64,000 bases of DNA from the NCBI GenBank assembly GCA_022702705.1, contig CM040423.1:116927738-116991737 (forward strand), in the 5' to 3' direction. This document shows, piece by piece, positions 35,583-49,500 of the stretch. The stretch is from Papilionanthe hookeriana x Papilionanthe teres. Its lineage: Eukaryota; Streptophyta; Magnoliopsida; Asparagales; Orchidaceae. The stretch's first letter is position 1; the number at the start of each line of letters is the position of its first letter. The notes under the pieces were generated by a model. The model was not told where the DNA came from and searched no databases. It saw only the letters and a list, made by a program, of their open reading frames with translations. A program made the position numbers and the translations under genes.

Positions 35583-36755
35583 TTATTTTAGAATATTGAA
35601 CGCTTTCAGACAATCTTCATTAAATTCAAATTTAGCTTCTTTTTCTAATAAATGGCAAAGAGGTTTAGTAATTTTAGAAAAATTTTTTATATATCTTCTA
35701 TAAAATCCAGCATGACCCAGAAAACTTCTCACTTCAGTAATGGTATTAGGTGGCTGAAGTTCAACAATAATTTTCACTTTTGCCTGATCAACTTCCATCC
35801 CTATTTGTGAAACTTTATGTCCAAGTACAATTCTTTCTGTGACCATAAATTGACATTTTTACCAGTTTAAAACTAAATTTGTTTCTTCACTTCTCTTCAA
35901 AACTTTCATTATATTTTCCAAGCAAGATTCAAAAGAAGTTCCAAATACTGAAAAATCATCCATAAATACTTCAATTGCTTTATCAATCAAATCACAGAAT
36001 ATTGACATCATACATCTTTGAAAAGTTGCAGGTGCATTGCATAAACCGAAAGACATTCTTCTAAAGGCAAATGTTCCATAAGGACTTGTAAATGTTTTTT
36101 TCTCTTGATCCTCAGGAGCAACAAGTAATTGCTGATAACCAGAATATCCAACCATAAAATAGAAATATGAGTGTCCGGCTAGTTTATCCAACAGTTGATC
36201 CAAGAAAGGTAAAGGAAAATGATCCTTTCTAGTGGCGTTATTTAATTTTTGATAGTCAATGAAAATTCACTATCCAGTAACTTGTCTTGTTAATATTTAT
36301 TAATTTTTTATCATTAACAATGACAATTAATCCTCTTTTCCTAGGAACACAATTAATAGGACTTACCCATTGGCTAACTGAAATAGGATAAATAATTCCA
36401 GCATCTAACCATTTCAAAATCTCTTTCCTAACAACCTCTTTCATAATTGGGTTTAATCTTCTTTGGGGTTCAATAGTGGGTTTACATTTTTCTTTCATTA
36501 AAATCATATGCATACAGATTGAAGGGCTTATTCCTTTTATATCTGCAATAATCCAACCAAAAGTTTTTTTATAATTCTTTAGTACTCCAATTAATTTTTT
36601 TTCTTGATCTTTGCTTAATTCTGAAGATATAAGTACAGTTAAAGTAAATGAATTTCCAAGAAATGCATACTTTAAATGTGCAGGTAACATTTTTAATTCC
36701 AGTTCAGGGGCTTTTTCAATTGAGGGTAAAAGTAAATCATTTTTATTTGTGTCTA
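35583..36755 (-). pseudogene. reverse transcriptase of element 2
   Basis: Pieces 36690-36256, 36203-35859 and 35846-35583. Motifs: SELSKDQEKKL and FGWIIADI in the linker, then WVSPINCVP, SFGLCNAPATFQRCM, FMDDFSVFG and VRSFLGHAGFYRRYI. A stop follows NLVLNW, and the IDYRKLN region is corrupted near 36250. The frame is cut at 36751-36755 (GTCTA) by unit C. Confidence 0.87.
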
Positions 36756-39700
36756 TGTCGGCATATTTTTAGGTTGAGTGTTGTATTTTTGAAAAGGGGT
36801 CGCCTACAGAAATTGTCAGCAAAATTTAAATTTTAAATTTAATTTAAATATATATATAGTTTTTAGAAAGAAACATTTGATTTTAAAAATAACTTTAAGT
36901 TTGAAAATTTTAAGATATGAAATCAAATCAATTTCACATCCTTAATAGTTTATATAAACGAGAACCGCATCACAAACCGTATATCTATTCCGAAGAATAG
37001 ACACCTTGCTTGATGATGGGGCTCGGTTAAGTAAACTAGAAGATTTGTGACATCCGTTTGGTCTGCGAACCAATTTTATAAGCCGACAAGTTCCCCTGCT
37101 TAATATAAAGAAATTAAGCAGGATTTATATTACCCAGGTTCTTAAAGTTCCTATAAGGGCAAGCCCCTATAGTTAATTACATCTTAAATGACAGGAGTCA
37201 TTTAAGAAAACTCTCGATAATGATCAGTGGTTTTTCTCTCAAGAATTTCAAAGTTTAAGGTTTCAAAGGATTGAGTTTTGGAAGTTTCAAAAGGGAATGG
37301 ACCAAATCTGGAACAATTTATTTTGCGAATCCAAAGGAAGAGAAGTAGGGGAAGTTAAGAATCCAAGTAGAATCTTGGCAACTTCCCAAACTATCCTATT
37401 GTTTGGCTTAGATTTGAGAATTTATTTAATGTTTCAATCTTGTCAATTTTAATTAATTAGAAATTATATTTGTATGACATAATCATACAAGTAGCCTCGA
37501 AGATATGAGGGTTTATGTCGTACTGAACGACTACCTCGGAGTCCTAAGACCGGTTAGGGCTAAATTTACTTGACATGATCATGCAATTACCTAACGAAGA
37601 GTTGAGGATTTATATTGCACTAGGCAAATTACCTCGAAATCCTATGGCTTTGTTATTTAATTCTAAGAAAGTTCTGCTGAAGTAGACCTGAGTTTTGCTG
37701 ATGACGATGGCCATGCTGCCCACCATGCTCCAAGCTCCTTGTTGTTGTAGAGGTTTAGTTTTAGAAGTCATAAATCAGGAGATGAGAGAAGTGTTTTGGC
37801 TTAGAGAAAATCTTAAAATCTAAGTGTTTTTAATATTTTAATTAAAACAAATCTTAAAGTTTTTTTAAATAGAACAGATTAAGATCCCACGGTTCTGTCA
37901 TCCCAGCACCGTTATTTTCATCGAATTCACTTAGTCCAGATGAATTTGCTAAACTCAATTGAATGAGTTCCACACTTTCATTTAGACCGTGGGAAATCCC
38001 GTTAGGAACACATGGGTTACATCATCCGAGGTATTCTTGATCAATCAACGAGACATTTCAATTTAGTTATAATTGTAGTTTTGTCGTTCTGTTTGTGATT
38101 AAATTTTGAGTTGTTTTATATTTTTGAATGTTGTCGCGATGAATTTTATCTTGCAATGACTTTTAGTTTAGTTTTGGTTTCAGTTCACGGACTATCCTAA
38201 AGGTTTTGGTTTTCATGCAACAATCTTGTTTAACATGCAAGAAAAAGTAAAGCATAGTGCATGTAAGTAAATTACAATAAAGTAAATTGCAATAAAATAA
38301 AAGCATACCTGGAGGGTCTTCCCGTCATCCCAAGCTGCACTTAAAACACATGTTAAGGCATTTAAATATTTCAATAAATACCTAAGTAAAGCTAAGGGAC
38401 AGGGTTTTGGTTGTCTACCAAATTCCTAGTCCTATTGCTAGTCATCTCCTATGACTTCTTGGTTTGATTTAAGGATGATTTTCCTCATCAAAGAATAATT
38501 AAATTCAATTGTTCTTCTAAAACATCCCGTCATATTAAGAAAGTGCTTAGGACGAGTCCTAAACATCTTTTCAATACTTCTGGGATTATTTTAAGTCCAA
38601 GTAAATTTAATTGCACTGAGTGAATTAATCATCCAGGAGTTTAGTTAAACTTTGTCTCTTGCTCGAGTGAACCCGGGTATTTGATTACCCGATGAATGAA
38701 GTGACATCTCACTTAATACTCTATTTAAGAGTTATAATAATTAAAGCCTTTAAGGGCAATTTGGTTCATTGAGAATTTTAATCATTCTTAATTTAAAGTT
38801 AATGATTTAAAGTGATTATGAGGTTTTAGTTAATAATTTTAAGTTTGGAATAGTGTTCAAATTATTTTAGATTTAATTTAAATCTTTACACTTTCAATTA
38901 TCTTAGTATTTCAGATTGATGTTTATGTTTTAAATTTACTTAGATAAAAAGAGGTGTTGAAATTATTGATATGTTTTGATTTAATTCTTAATGATTTCAT
39001 TTAGGTTTGTTGTTAAGTGATTTTAATTTAATTTAATTTAATTTAATTTGATTTAATTTAATTTATTTTTGATTTAATTTAAATTAATTATAATTTAATT
39101 TAATTTAATTTAATTTTAATTTAATTTAATTTAATTTAATTTTAATTTAATTTTAATTTAATTTTAATTTAATTTAATTTAATTTAATTTTAATTTAATT
39201 GTAATTTAATTTAATTTTAGTTTTAAAATTTTAAATTTAATTAATTTAATTGTTAAGGTGTTAATTTAATTTAATTTAAACTTTGACTTGACTTAATTTA
39301 ATTTAATTTAATTTAACTCCAATATTTTAAATTTAATTTTAATTATTGGACCATTTAACATTTTAAGCTTTAATTCATTTAAGGGGTAACTTCTTTTAAT
39401 TTTTAATTTATTTAATTTGGATTATTATTTTAATCTTTAATTAAGAACTAAATATTATTGAAGTGACTTATTTAGGGATTTTTAAATTAAAGAATGAATA
39501 TCCTCTTAATAATATCCTTATTTTAATAATCCAAATTTAAAATATTTTCTTTCCAAAATTTAAACTATTTAATTAATTAGAGTTTCCTTTTGATATTTTC
39601 AAAGTGTTTAATGGGTTTCTACCCTTTAATTTCCCTAAGTTTCAATCATTCAAGAGAAAGTTAAAATCAAATATTTTACCCTCCATGTTGATTGAACCTA

Positions 39701-42700
39701 AAGTTTTAATTAAAGATTAAAATTCTTAATTACCTTTATGCCCTTTTAGGCATATTTATTTCATAATTCACTAAATTGAGCTCAAATGAATTTGAAATTT
39801 TTATGTCACCTCACTCACATATCAATTAAGACATTAGGGGAGAAAATGTGATTTTTCTGACTTGAATTTATTTAATTATTTTTAGTAGAAAATAAGAGTT
39901 TTCAAAGAAAATTCAACAACATGACCAAGGTAAAGTTTCTATCCTTAAGAAAATTATGGGATGTTCCCAATGACCAGAGGACCACTTGGACCAATTTTGG
40001 TGATTTTTTGAATTATATTTTATTTATTATAACTATTTTAAGTTTTAGAGTATTAATTAATTTTTAAATAAAATAAAAATTGAAAAATAGATTTTATATT
40101 TTTCTTAAATTTCTATGACTGCATGGAGTCTAGAGAAATAAATTTTATAATTTTATAATTTTTCTTTGATTTATTGGAATTATTTTAGTGAAGAAGGTTA
40201 AAAATTCATTTTTTAATATTAGAAATTACATTAAGCCGTTAAAATTCAATATCTTATCCTAGGGACTTAGGAAAAATATTTAGTTTATTCCTAAGTGATT
40301 AGGAGTCCAAATGTGACATTTTTTTATATTTAATATTTTTATGATTTTTATTATTTTTTAATTTTTAGAAAATTAAAATATTGTGAAAAATCAACTTTTT
40401 TAGAAAATTCCAATTTTAATTTTCCTGAACTCTCCTAATATCAGAGAAGCTCCAAAATCATTTTTGTGAATTTTTGAAAAGTATTTTTGGAGTTATAAAT
40501 TTTTAAAGTTACATTTTGCGTATGAGGCTTAATCAATCCATTTGGTGGGGTTTATCAAGTCCAATTGATTTAAAAATTTTATGTAAGGTTCTTCTAACCT
40601 TAAAGAGCAATGGAGAATCATTTTCAATTCAATTTGGTGTGTGGTTAACCCTAATTAATTCAAATTCAATTTTGGGAGTTTAGGCCAATTAGGGTTATTA
40701 TGAATGAATTGACTCAAAATATATTTTTCATTGGGTACCCTGGTCCTAAGAAACACCACCAAATTTTCCTAGAATTTATTTTACAACATGCTAATGATTG
40801 GAATTAAAATACCTAAAATAGTGACATGAATTTAAAAAAATAAATAACTTTTCACAGAGATGGCCTCTAACCTTGAAAAATTCAAGGAATGTTCCCAAGA
40901 TTAGAGGCTTCAAAAACCCCATGGTCTCATACCATGATGAATTTTATATGCAAATGGAGAATCAAAACATTAGAAACAGTAAATAAATTATTAAAAATAA
41001 AATACTCAACCAATTAACTTGATTTCTTTTCCACATTATTCTCCTCTGTTCACTGAGCAAGTGGGTATTTTTATTTTATTTTTTTGATTTTTCTATGCAA
41101 ATATATGAATTTTTGAAGTTCTGGTATTTAAATAAATCCAAAAAATCCTAATTTTCTACTTATCCAACTCGGCGCCGCATCATCCTCGTCCGGATCGAAA
41201 GCCCACACTTTGCTCTGTGCCACAACTTGATTCAGCACTCCAGGGGGCCCGCGGTTCACGTAACATTCCCTGGTCTGGCCCAATCTCAACCGTCCGCTCG
41301 ATACACGAGCGATCCAACGGCTCCTTATCATCGTCTACGACTGGTGTGCACCCGTGACCGTCCACACTCAAACCCTAATATCTCTCTCGATTCTCAATGG
41401 ATTTTCAAGTTTTTATACTCTATGAATTCTTCTTAAAGAGACGAACACATCCATATAATTTGTAAGCTATGAAATTAACCCAAACAAAATGAAGAATTGC
41501 TGGAAGCTAGGGAGGAAGAATGAGTTCATACATTTGCTCAGAGAAGTGAAGCTCCGATATGAGGGTTGTGTCACCTTCGATTGAGTCCAAGCAAGCTCCA
41601 GATGAAGTCTCTGGCTATGGGGAATTGTCTAAGTATGAATGTGATCAAACCCGATTTCAAAGCTTGGAGGCTGGAAGCAATGGTTGGCCTAGTGAGGGGG
41701 CTTTTGCTTGGGAACTTCTCCTCTTGGTCTGGTGATGGTGTAGGGTCAATCGATTTGAAGATTGACTCACTGTGGTGATGTGTCCTGGTTTTTTGGTGAA
41801 TTTTCAACTCAGAAATTGAGATCTGTTAATGGGGTTTTGGGCAAAAGAACACTGGGGATCAACTACTCTGGGTTAGGAGAAGGTCCTAGAGCAATTTTGG
41901 CAGTTTCCTTAAGGTCTGGTTCATCACCTCGTTTGGCCGAGAGGTGAGTGAGTTTAAATAGAGGTGGTTGGAGGGCCGCCCAGGGGGGTTTGATGGATTG
42001 GATCAACTGCCTTTGCCAACGGAAGAACAGCCACAGTGGCCATTTAGGTTGGGACAGACAGCTAATTCAAATTGAATTTTTGATTCAAATTAAGCCTCTC
42101 GGCCTGGTGGTTTCCGGCGGCTGTGGTGGTTGGCCGGCCAGGCATGGGTCACCCTCAGGGTCAGGGAGGTCAGGGCTTGAGTTTGGTGCCAACAATTGGC
42201 TTTGGACATGTGTAAAGGAGTTGAATTGAAATGGCATAGGGAGAAGGTTATTTTGGGTTCAAAAGGGTCAACCCATGGTTTTGGGCTTGGTGCACCACCC
42301 AAGGCCTGGATCTAGGCTGAAATGATTCATTTGGGTCAGCCAAGAGGAAATGGTGTAGTCTCCATCAAGGATTAGGTGGCTAACTTGGTTTAGTGTGTAT
42401 CATGGATGAGGTTAAAAATGCTTAAGGAAGGCTTAAGAAAGGGGCCCCTCCATTTTCCATAAATGACATTGTGAGGTGTCAAAACTCTCATGGCTTCATA
42501 TGGCTTGCAAATGGCTCACATTTGGCTTACATTTGGCTTAGAAAAGGATGGCTTGTTTCATGAAAAAGAAATTTAAGGATTTTTTGGTATTTAGGGGTAA
42601 TTTGGCACATGGCTTAGTTTAGAAAAATTCAATGATGAATTTGAAACATAGGGAGTGATTTAATTAAATGGATGATGAGATGAAAGTGTCATGTAGGCTT

Positions 42701-44325
42701 TGGATTGATTTTGGGCTTTTTGAATTCATTTTGGAAGGGCTTTTAAAGTGGTTTAAGGAAGTGGGCTTTTGGATTTAAAGTAACTTTAGGATGAAAATTT
42801 TGTAAAGGATTGTGCCAAATAAATGTTGCAATTGGTTTAGGCATGTGTCATGAGTGGTTTGGAATCAATTTGGTGTGATTTGGAGTAGAATTGGGTTGAA
42901 TTTGGGCTTTTTTGGTAAAGGGGCCAAGGTGGGCCAAATTGGGCTAACTTGGGCTAAGGTTGGGCTAAGGTTGAATTTAGTGTAAAATTAATGTTTAAAA
43001 ATGTTTATGGGAGTGTTACAAAGAGTTTCACCTTTAGTTGGGTTCTAATTTTGGGATTTGGGCCCATTTGGGTTAGGCTTAGGCTTTGGTCAATTTAAGG
43101 GATTTTGGTTTTGCGTTAGATTTAGGTGGAGTTTAGGTTCAAAATTTGGGCAAATCAATTTATTTTTTTGTTTGTGGGGATGTTAGGAAGGCTTTAGAAA
43201 AGATTTGGGGCCAATTGTGGTTGAGTTTGGTTGGTTTGGGCTAGGTTTTGGTCATGGGCCAAAATTGGGCCTTAGGCTTCAAATTGAAATTGGGCCCAAA
43301 TGTCAATCAAATTGGACTTGGATTTGGTCTAAATTGATATTAAGGATATTAAATTGAAGTTTAGAATTTAATTGGACCAAAATTGAGGTCAATTGGGGTG
43401 GTTTGGTTTGACATTGGGTTCACTTTGGTTAAAAAATGGATCATATTGGGGGTTTTAGTAAAAGTGGGGTAAATTGACAAAATTGGCCCATGGTGTAGTT
43501 AAATAAAATGAAATTGGGAATATTTGGGATTTTTTGAAATTTTTTGAGAATTTTTAGAATTTTTGGACTTTTGGGGTAAAAGGGTATTTTGGTAATTTGG
43601 GGGGGGGGTTAGGGGTATTTTTGGAAATTTTGGTATTTTTGGCCAGAGATGGTCAATTTGAGTTGTGGGAAGTGTTTAAGATTGATTTTGAGGGATCTTG
43701 GGTAATTTAGGTAATTTTGCAAATTTTGGGTCATTTCAAGGGTATTTGGTAGGTTTGGTGGGTCCGGGGCCCTGGGGGTCAAAAACTGAAATTTTGAACA
43801 AAGGAAGATTGATCAAGTGTGAGTGAAATGGAATCATTTTGGTTGAGTCATGAAGCCATATTAAGCCAATATGAGCCATGAGAGGACTCATTTGAGGCAT
43901 TCATTATGTTGTTCCTAACCCTCTTAGCCAGGGGCTTAGGGGTTAAGGACCATCCATATGAATTACCTACATGAGTCAGGAAGTCAAGTTGGGTGAAAGT
44001 GTGGTGTTAGGACTTGGAATGCGTGTGAGAGTGTAGTGTATGTGCAAGTCAATCCTCACCAGACCAGGCCATCCAAGGTATTCTTAAGGCCAAAAAGTCC
44101 TATAGTGAACTCATCCTTTAAACCTCCACATTTGATTTCAACCCTCTATGTGATTAGGGGTCTACAATCAATCTTGTGAGGTTTGTAGGGAGTCAAGAAG
44201 TGTTTGAATTTCTAAGTGGTGGGTTCCATTTCTAGTCCTCTAAGATTAGTCAAATAAAAAGCCTAAGGCTAGATCCTAAATATTAAAAGGAGAAGCAAAA
44301 GACCTCACCAAAATTGAGGTCAATA
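36756..44325 (+). mobile_element. giant-LTR unit C (7570 bp, probable solo LTR)
   Basis: Starts TGTCGGCATA, ends GGTCAATA (terminal CA changed to TA), and is flanked by GTCTA at 36751-36755 and 44326-44330. Intact element 1 has ATGTCTAAAG at this point (near 12330), which confirms the site. Contents: hairpins 36946-37206, AATTT array 39015-39330, CpG block 41165-41360, TTTAAATAG 41953-41961. It is more distant from A and B than they are from each other. The segment from 37981 on is duplicated as D. Confidence 0.82.
39015..39330 (+). repeat. (AATTT)n array in unit C
   Basis: About 315 bp of AATTT units with several TTTTAATTTAA variants. Confidence 0.88.
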
Positions 44326-45390
44326 GTCTAAAATTTCCCAATTTTCACAAACATAATGTGTTTCTTCAGATAAACTTTCTTCATTTAATTTTTCAATTTC
44401 TTCATTTAATGACTCATTATATAACATAGATTCTTTATCTTTATCATCATAAATAATTTTACATTTTTCTTGATAATGCTTTTCAATTATATAATAAAAA
44501 ATATCCATCTGATAGCATTTTTCTTTATCAAGATACCTCATTGATTTCATAACATTGAATGTTATCTCTTGATTGTTAACTCTCATCGTTACTTCTCCTT
44601 TTTGCACATCAATCATAGCTCGTAGCTAGAAAAGGTCTCCCTAAAATGATAGGTTTTTCTTTATCTTCTTTCAAATCTAGAACAATGAAATCCACAGGGA
44701 AGATAAATTTATCTACCTTAACAAGAACATTCTCTATAACTTATTTAGGATAAGTGATCGATCGATAAGCTAACTGCAGAGTTACAGTAGTAGGAGAAAT
44801 CTCTCTTAAATCTAACCTTCGAAAGATTGAAAATGGCATGAGATTAATACTAGCTACTAAAACATATCAGGCTTTCCCACAAAATTTTTCTCCAAAAGCA
44901 CATGGTATAGTGAAACTTCCAGGATCTTTAAGTTTCTGAGGTAATTTCTTCTGAATTATTGCATTGCATTCTTCACTTATTGCAACAGTTTCATAAGCTT
45001 CAAATTTTCTCTTCTTGCTTAAAATATCTTTCATAAATTTTGCATAGCTTGGCATTTTCTTTAAAGCTTCAGGAAAAGGAATGTTGCTGGTAAGTTTCTT
45101 AAAAATTTCAAAGAACTTAGAAAATTAATGGTCAAGCTTCTGCTGTTTTAGTCTTTGAGGAAAAGGTGGTGGTGGTCTTTCAACTTCCACTTTAATAGCT
45201 ACTACAGTCTGATTATTACTTGAAGAAAGGGTATCTTTAGGTTTTTCAATCTCTTCAAGTTCTTTTTCTTTTTCAATCTCATTCCATGTTTTCTCTTTTA
45301 ATTCCTTTTCACTTCTGAGTCGTACAGCTTTTGTTTGTTCAAGTTGTTTTCTAGATTCTTTAGGATTAATTTCGACATTGCTAGGAAGTG
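44326..45390 (-). pseudogene. protease of element 2, left duplicate
   Basis: Pieces 45055-44867 and 44616-44320 hold FTIPCAFGEKFCGKA and MIDVQKGEVTMRVNNQEITF. The catalytic DLGAS position reads VLVAS next to an in-frame stop, so the active-site Asp is lost. The same lesion is present in the right duplicate, so it predates the duplication. Frame ends at the GTCTA target duplication. Confidence 0.82.
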
Positions 45391-46572
45391 TTCTTGAGGT
45401 CTGTAATTAATGAAATTAGCAATTTGACCCATCTGATTCTCAATATTACGATTAACAGTGTTTTAACTTTGTAGCTGATTGCTTAGTTGCAAGATCAGTT
45501 CTTCTACAGACAACTTTTTCTGCTGATTGTTATAACTAGGAGGGTAAGTTGGTCTATAGTTTGAATTTCCTTGATTGTTCCAATTTAGATTAACTTGATT
45601 ATTATTCCATTGTTGATGTCCATTACTCCAATTAAAATTAGTATGCTTTTTCCAAGCAGGATTATAATAAATAGAATAAGGGTTATTAGTTTTACTAGAA
45701 ATAGCTTGCAAAATTTCCATTGTTTGAGAATCATCAGAATTTGAAGAATTATCATTACTTACATGCGATATGTTAAAAGAAAAATTATCTAATTTCTTAG
45801 ATCTCACAGCCACTTGTGAAGCTAAAATAGAAAATGCTTCATTATCTTGAATACTTGCCATTCTTTTAGGATTAACCCTTTCAGAAGGCCATTGAAAATT
45901 ATTATTAGCCATTTCTTCAATTAAGGTGTAAGCTTCTTCAAATGTCTTAGCCTTTAAAGAACCACCATCAGTAGCATCAATAATAGATCTATGTGATCCA
46001 ATAAGTCAATTATAAAAGGTTTGAATTATTAACCAATCTGGTAAAGCATGATGAGAACATTTTCTTAATAGTTCTTTAAATATTTGCCAAGCTTCATAAA
46101 TTTTTTCTCCATCAAATTGCGTAAATAAAGTAATATCATTTCTCAATTTAGCAGTTTTAGAAGGAGGAAAAAATTTAGCAAGAAATTTTTGTGCCATATC
46201 TACCCATGTTTTAATAGAACAAGTTGCTAATGAATTAAGCCACATCTTTGCTTTATCTTTTAAGGAAAAAGGAAAAAGTCTAATCCTAATAACATCATTA
46301 GAAACATTATTATTTTTAAAGGTAGCACAAGGTGCTAAAAAACTAGCAAGGTGTAAAATTGAATCCTCATTAGGTGTTCCTCCAAATTGGTTATTTTGAA
46401 CCTTTTGAATAATAGAAGGTTTAAGCTTAAAAGAATTAGCATCTACAGCTGACATTTGAATACTAACATGAAGTTCATCAGCTGTAGGGTTTGCATATTC
46501 CCTTATGGGTTTATAACTATTTTGTTCATCAATTTTGATTGGATTTTGATTATTTTTATTTAAGTTAGCCAT
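45391..46572 (-). pseudogene. gag of element 2, left duplicate
   Basis: Pieces 46572-46006 (188 aa) and 45912-45463 (149 aa). Segments: REYANPTADELH, NNQFGGTPNEDS, LFPFSLKDKAKMWLNSLA, KFLAKFFPPSKTAKLRNDIT, WLIIQTFYN, MANNNFQWPSERVNP. A stop follows FYN. The original N-terminal leader (MRSYGSQ...) is missing because the duplication break falls just upstream of MAN. By my count 16 of the first 188 residues differ from the right copy. Confidence 0.85.
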
Positions 46573-46581
46573 TTCTTGATG

Positions 46582-49500
46582 TTTAGACCGTGGGAAATCC
46601 CGTTAGCAACACGTGGGTTACATCATCCGAGGTATTCTTGATCATTCAACGAGACGTTTTAATTTAGTTATAATTGTAGTTTTGTCGTTCTGTTTGTGAT
46701 TAAATTTTGAGTTGTTTTATATTTTTGAATGTTGTGGCAATGAATTTTATCTTGCAATGACTTTTAGTTTAGTTTTGGTTTCAGTTCAGGGACTATCCTA
46801 AAGGTTTTGGTTTTCATGCAACAATCTTGTTTAACATGAAAGAAAAAGTAAAGCATAGTGCATGTAAGTAAATTGCAATAAAATAAAAGCGTACCTGGAG
46901 GGTCTTCCCGTCATCCCAAGATGCACTTAAAACACATGTTAAGGCATTTAAATATTTCAATAAATACCTAAGTAAAGCTAAGGGACAGGGTTTTGGTTGT
47001 CTACCAAATTCCTAGTCCTATTGCTAGTCATCTCCTATGACTTCCTGGTTTGATTTAAGGATGATTTTCTTCATCAAAGAACAATTAAATTCAATTGTTC
47101 TTCTAAAACATCCCGTCATATTAAGAAAGTGCTTAGGACGAGTCCTAAACATCTTTTCAATACTTCTGGGATTATTTTAAGTCCAAGTAAATTTAATTGC
47201 ACAGGTGAATTAATCATCCAGGAGTTTAGTTAAACTTTGTCTCTTGCTCAGTGAACCTGGGTATTTGATTACCTGATGAATGAAGTGACATCTCACTTAA
47301 TACTCTATTTAAGAGTTATAATAATTAAAGCCTTTAAGGGCAATTTGGTTCATTGAGAATTTTAATCATTCTTAATTTAAAGTTAATGATTTAAAGTGAT
47401 TATGAGGTTTTAGTTAATAATTTTAAGTTTGGAATAGTGTTCAAATTATTTTAGATTTAATTTAAATCTTTACACTTTCAATTATCTTAGTATTTCAGAT
47501 TGATGTTTATGTTTTAAATTTACTTAGATAAAAAGAGGTGTTGAAATTATTAATATGTTCTGATTTAATTCTTAATGATTTCATTTAAGTTGGTTGTTAA
47601 GTGATTTTAATTTAATTTAATTTAATTTAATTTGATTTAATTTAATTTATTTTTAATTTAATTTAAATTAATTTTAATTTAATTTAATTTAATTTTAATT
47701 TAATTTAATTTTAATTTAATTTAATTTAATTTAATTTAATTTAATTTTAGTTTTAATATTTTAAATTTAATTAATTTAATTGTTAAGGTGTTAATTTAAT
47801 TTAATTTAAACTTTAAATTGATTTAATTTAATTTAATTTAATTTAACTCCAATATTTTAAATTTAATTTTAATTATTGGACCATTTAACATTTTAAGCTT
47901 TAATTCATTTAAGGGTTACCTTCTTTTAATTTTTAATTTATTTAATTTGGATTATTATTTTAATCTTTAATTAAGAACTAAATATTATTGAAGTGACTTA
48001 TTTAGGGATTTTTAAATTAAAGAATGAATATCCTCTTAATAATATCCTTATTTTAATAATCCAAATTTAAAATATTTTCTTTCCAAAATTTAAACTATTT
48101 AATTAATTAGAGTTTCCTTTTGATATTTTCAAAGTGTTTAATGGGTTTCTACCCTTTAATTTCCCTAAGTTTCAATCATTCAAGAGAAAGTTAAAATCAA
48201 ATATTTTACCCTCCATGTTGATTGAACCTAAAGTTTTAATTAAGGGTTAAAATTCTTAATTACCTTTATGCCCTTTTAGGCTTATTTATTTCATAATTCA
48301 CTAAATTGAGCTCAAATGAATTTGAAATTTTTATGTCACCTCACTCACATATCAATTAAGACATTAGGGAAGAAAATGTGATTTTTCTGACTTTAATTTA
48401 TTTAATTATTTTTAGTACAAAATAAGAGTTTTCAAAGAAAATTCAACAACATGACCAAGGTAAAGTTTCTATCCTTAAGAAAATTATGGGATGTTGCCAA
48501 TGACCAGAGGACCACTTGGACCAATTTTGGTGATTTTTTGAATTATATGTTATTTATTATAACTATTTTAAGTTTTAGAGTATTAATTAATTTTAAAATA
48601 AAATAAAAATTGAAAAATAGATTTTATATTTTTCTTAAATTTCTATGACTGCATGGAGTCTTGAGAAATAAATTTTATAATTTTATAATTTTTCTTTGAT
48701 TTATTAGAATTATTTTAGTGAAGAAGGTTAAAAATTCATTTTTTAATATTAGAAATTACATTAAGCCGTTAAAATTCAATTTCTTATCCTAGGACTTAGG
48801 AAAAATGTTTGGTTTATTCCTAAGTGATTAGGAGTTAAAATGTGACATTTTTTTTATTTTTAATATTTTTATGATTTTTATTATTTTTTAATTATTAAAA
48901 AATTAAAATATTGTGAAAAATTAACTTTTTTAGAAAATTAAAATTTTAATTTTCCTAAACTCTCCTAATATCAGAGAAGCTCCAAAACCATTTTTGTGAA
49001 TTTTTGAAAAGTATTTTTGGAGTTATGAATTTTTAAAGTTCCATTTTGCTTATGAAGCTTAATCAATCCATTTGGTGGGGTTAATCAAGTCCAATTGATT
49101 TAAAAATTTTATGTAAGGTTCTTCTAACCCTAAAGAGCAATGGAGAATTGTTTTTAAGTCAATTTGGTGTGTGGTTAACCCTAATTAATTCAAATTCAAT
49201 TTTGGGAGTTTAGGCTAATTCGGGTTATTATGAATGAATTGACTCAAAATATATTTTTCATTGGGTCCCTGGGTCCTAAGAAACACCACCAAATTTTCCT
49301 AGAATTTATTTTACAACATGCTAATGATTGGAATTAAAATACCTAAAATAGTGACATGAACTTAAAAAAATCAATAACTTTTCACAGAGATGGCCTCTAA
49401 CCTTGAAAAATTCAACGAATGTTCCCAAGATTAGAGGCTTCAAAAGCCCCATGGTCTCATGCCATGATGAATTTTATATGCAAATGGAGAATCAAAACAT

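Larger units (their letters stand above)
37981..46581. repeat. tandem duplication, left unit (8601 bp)
   Basis: Contains unit C from base 1226 onward, then protease and most of gag of element 2. It is followed at once by the second unit 46582-55097. The join at 46581/46582 fuses the gag leader (TTCTTGATG) to the interior of the giant unit (TTTAGACCG) with a TTT microhomology. Confidence 0.88.
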
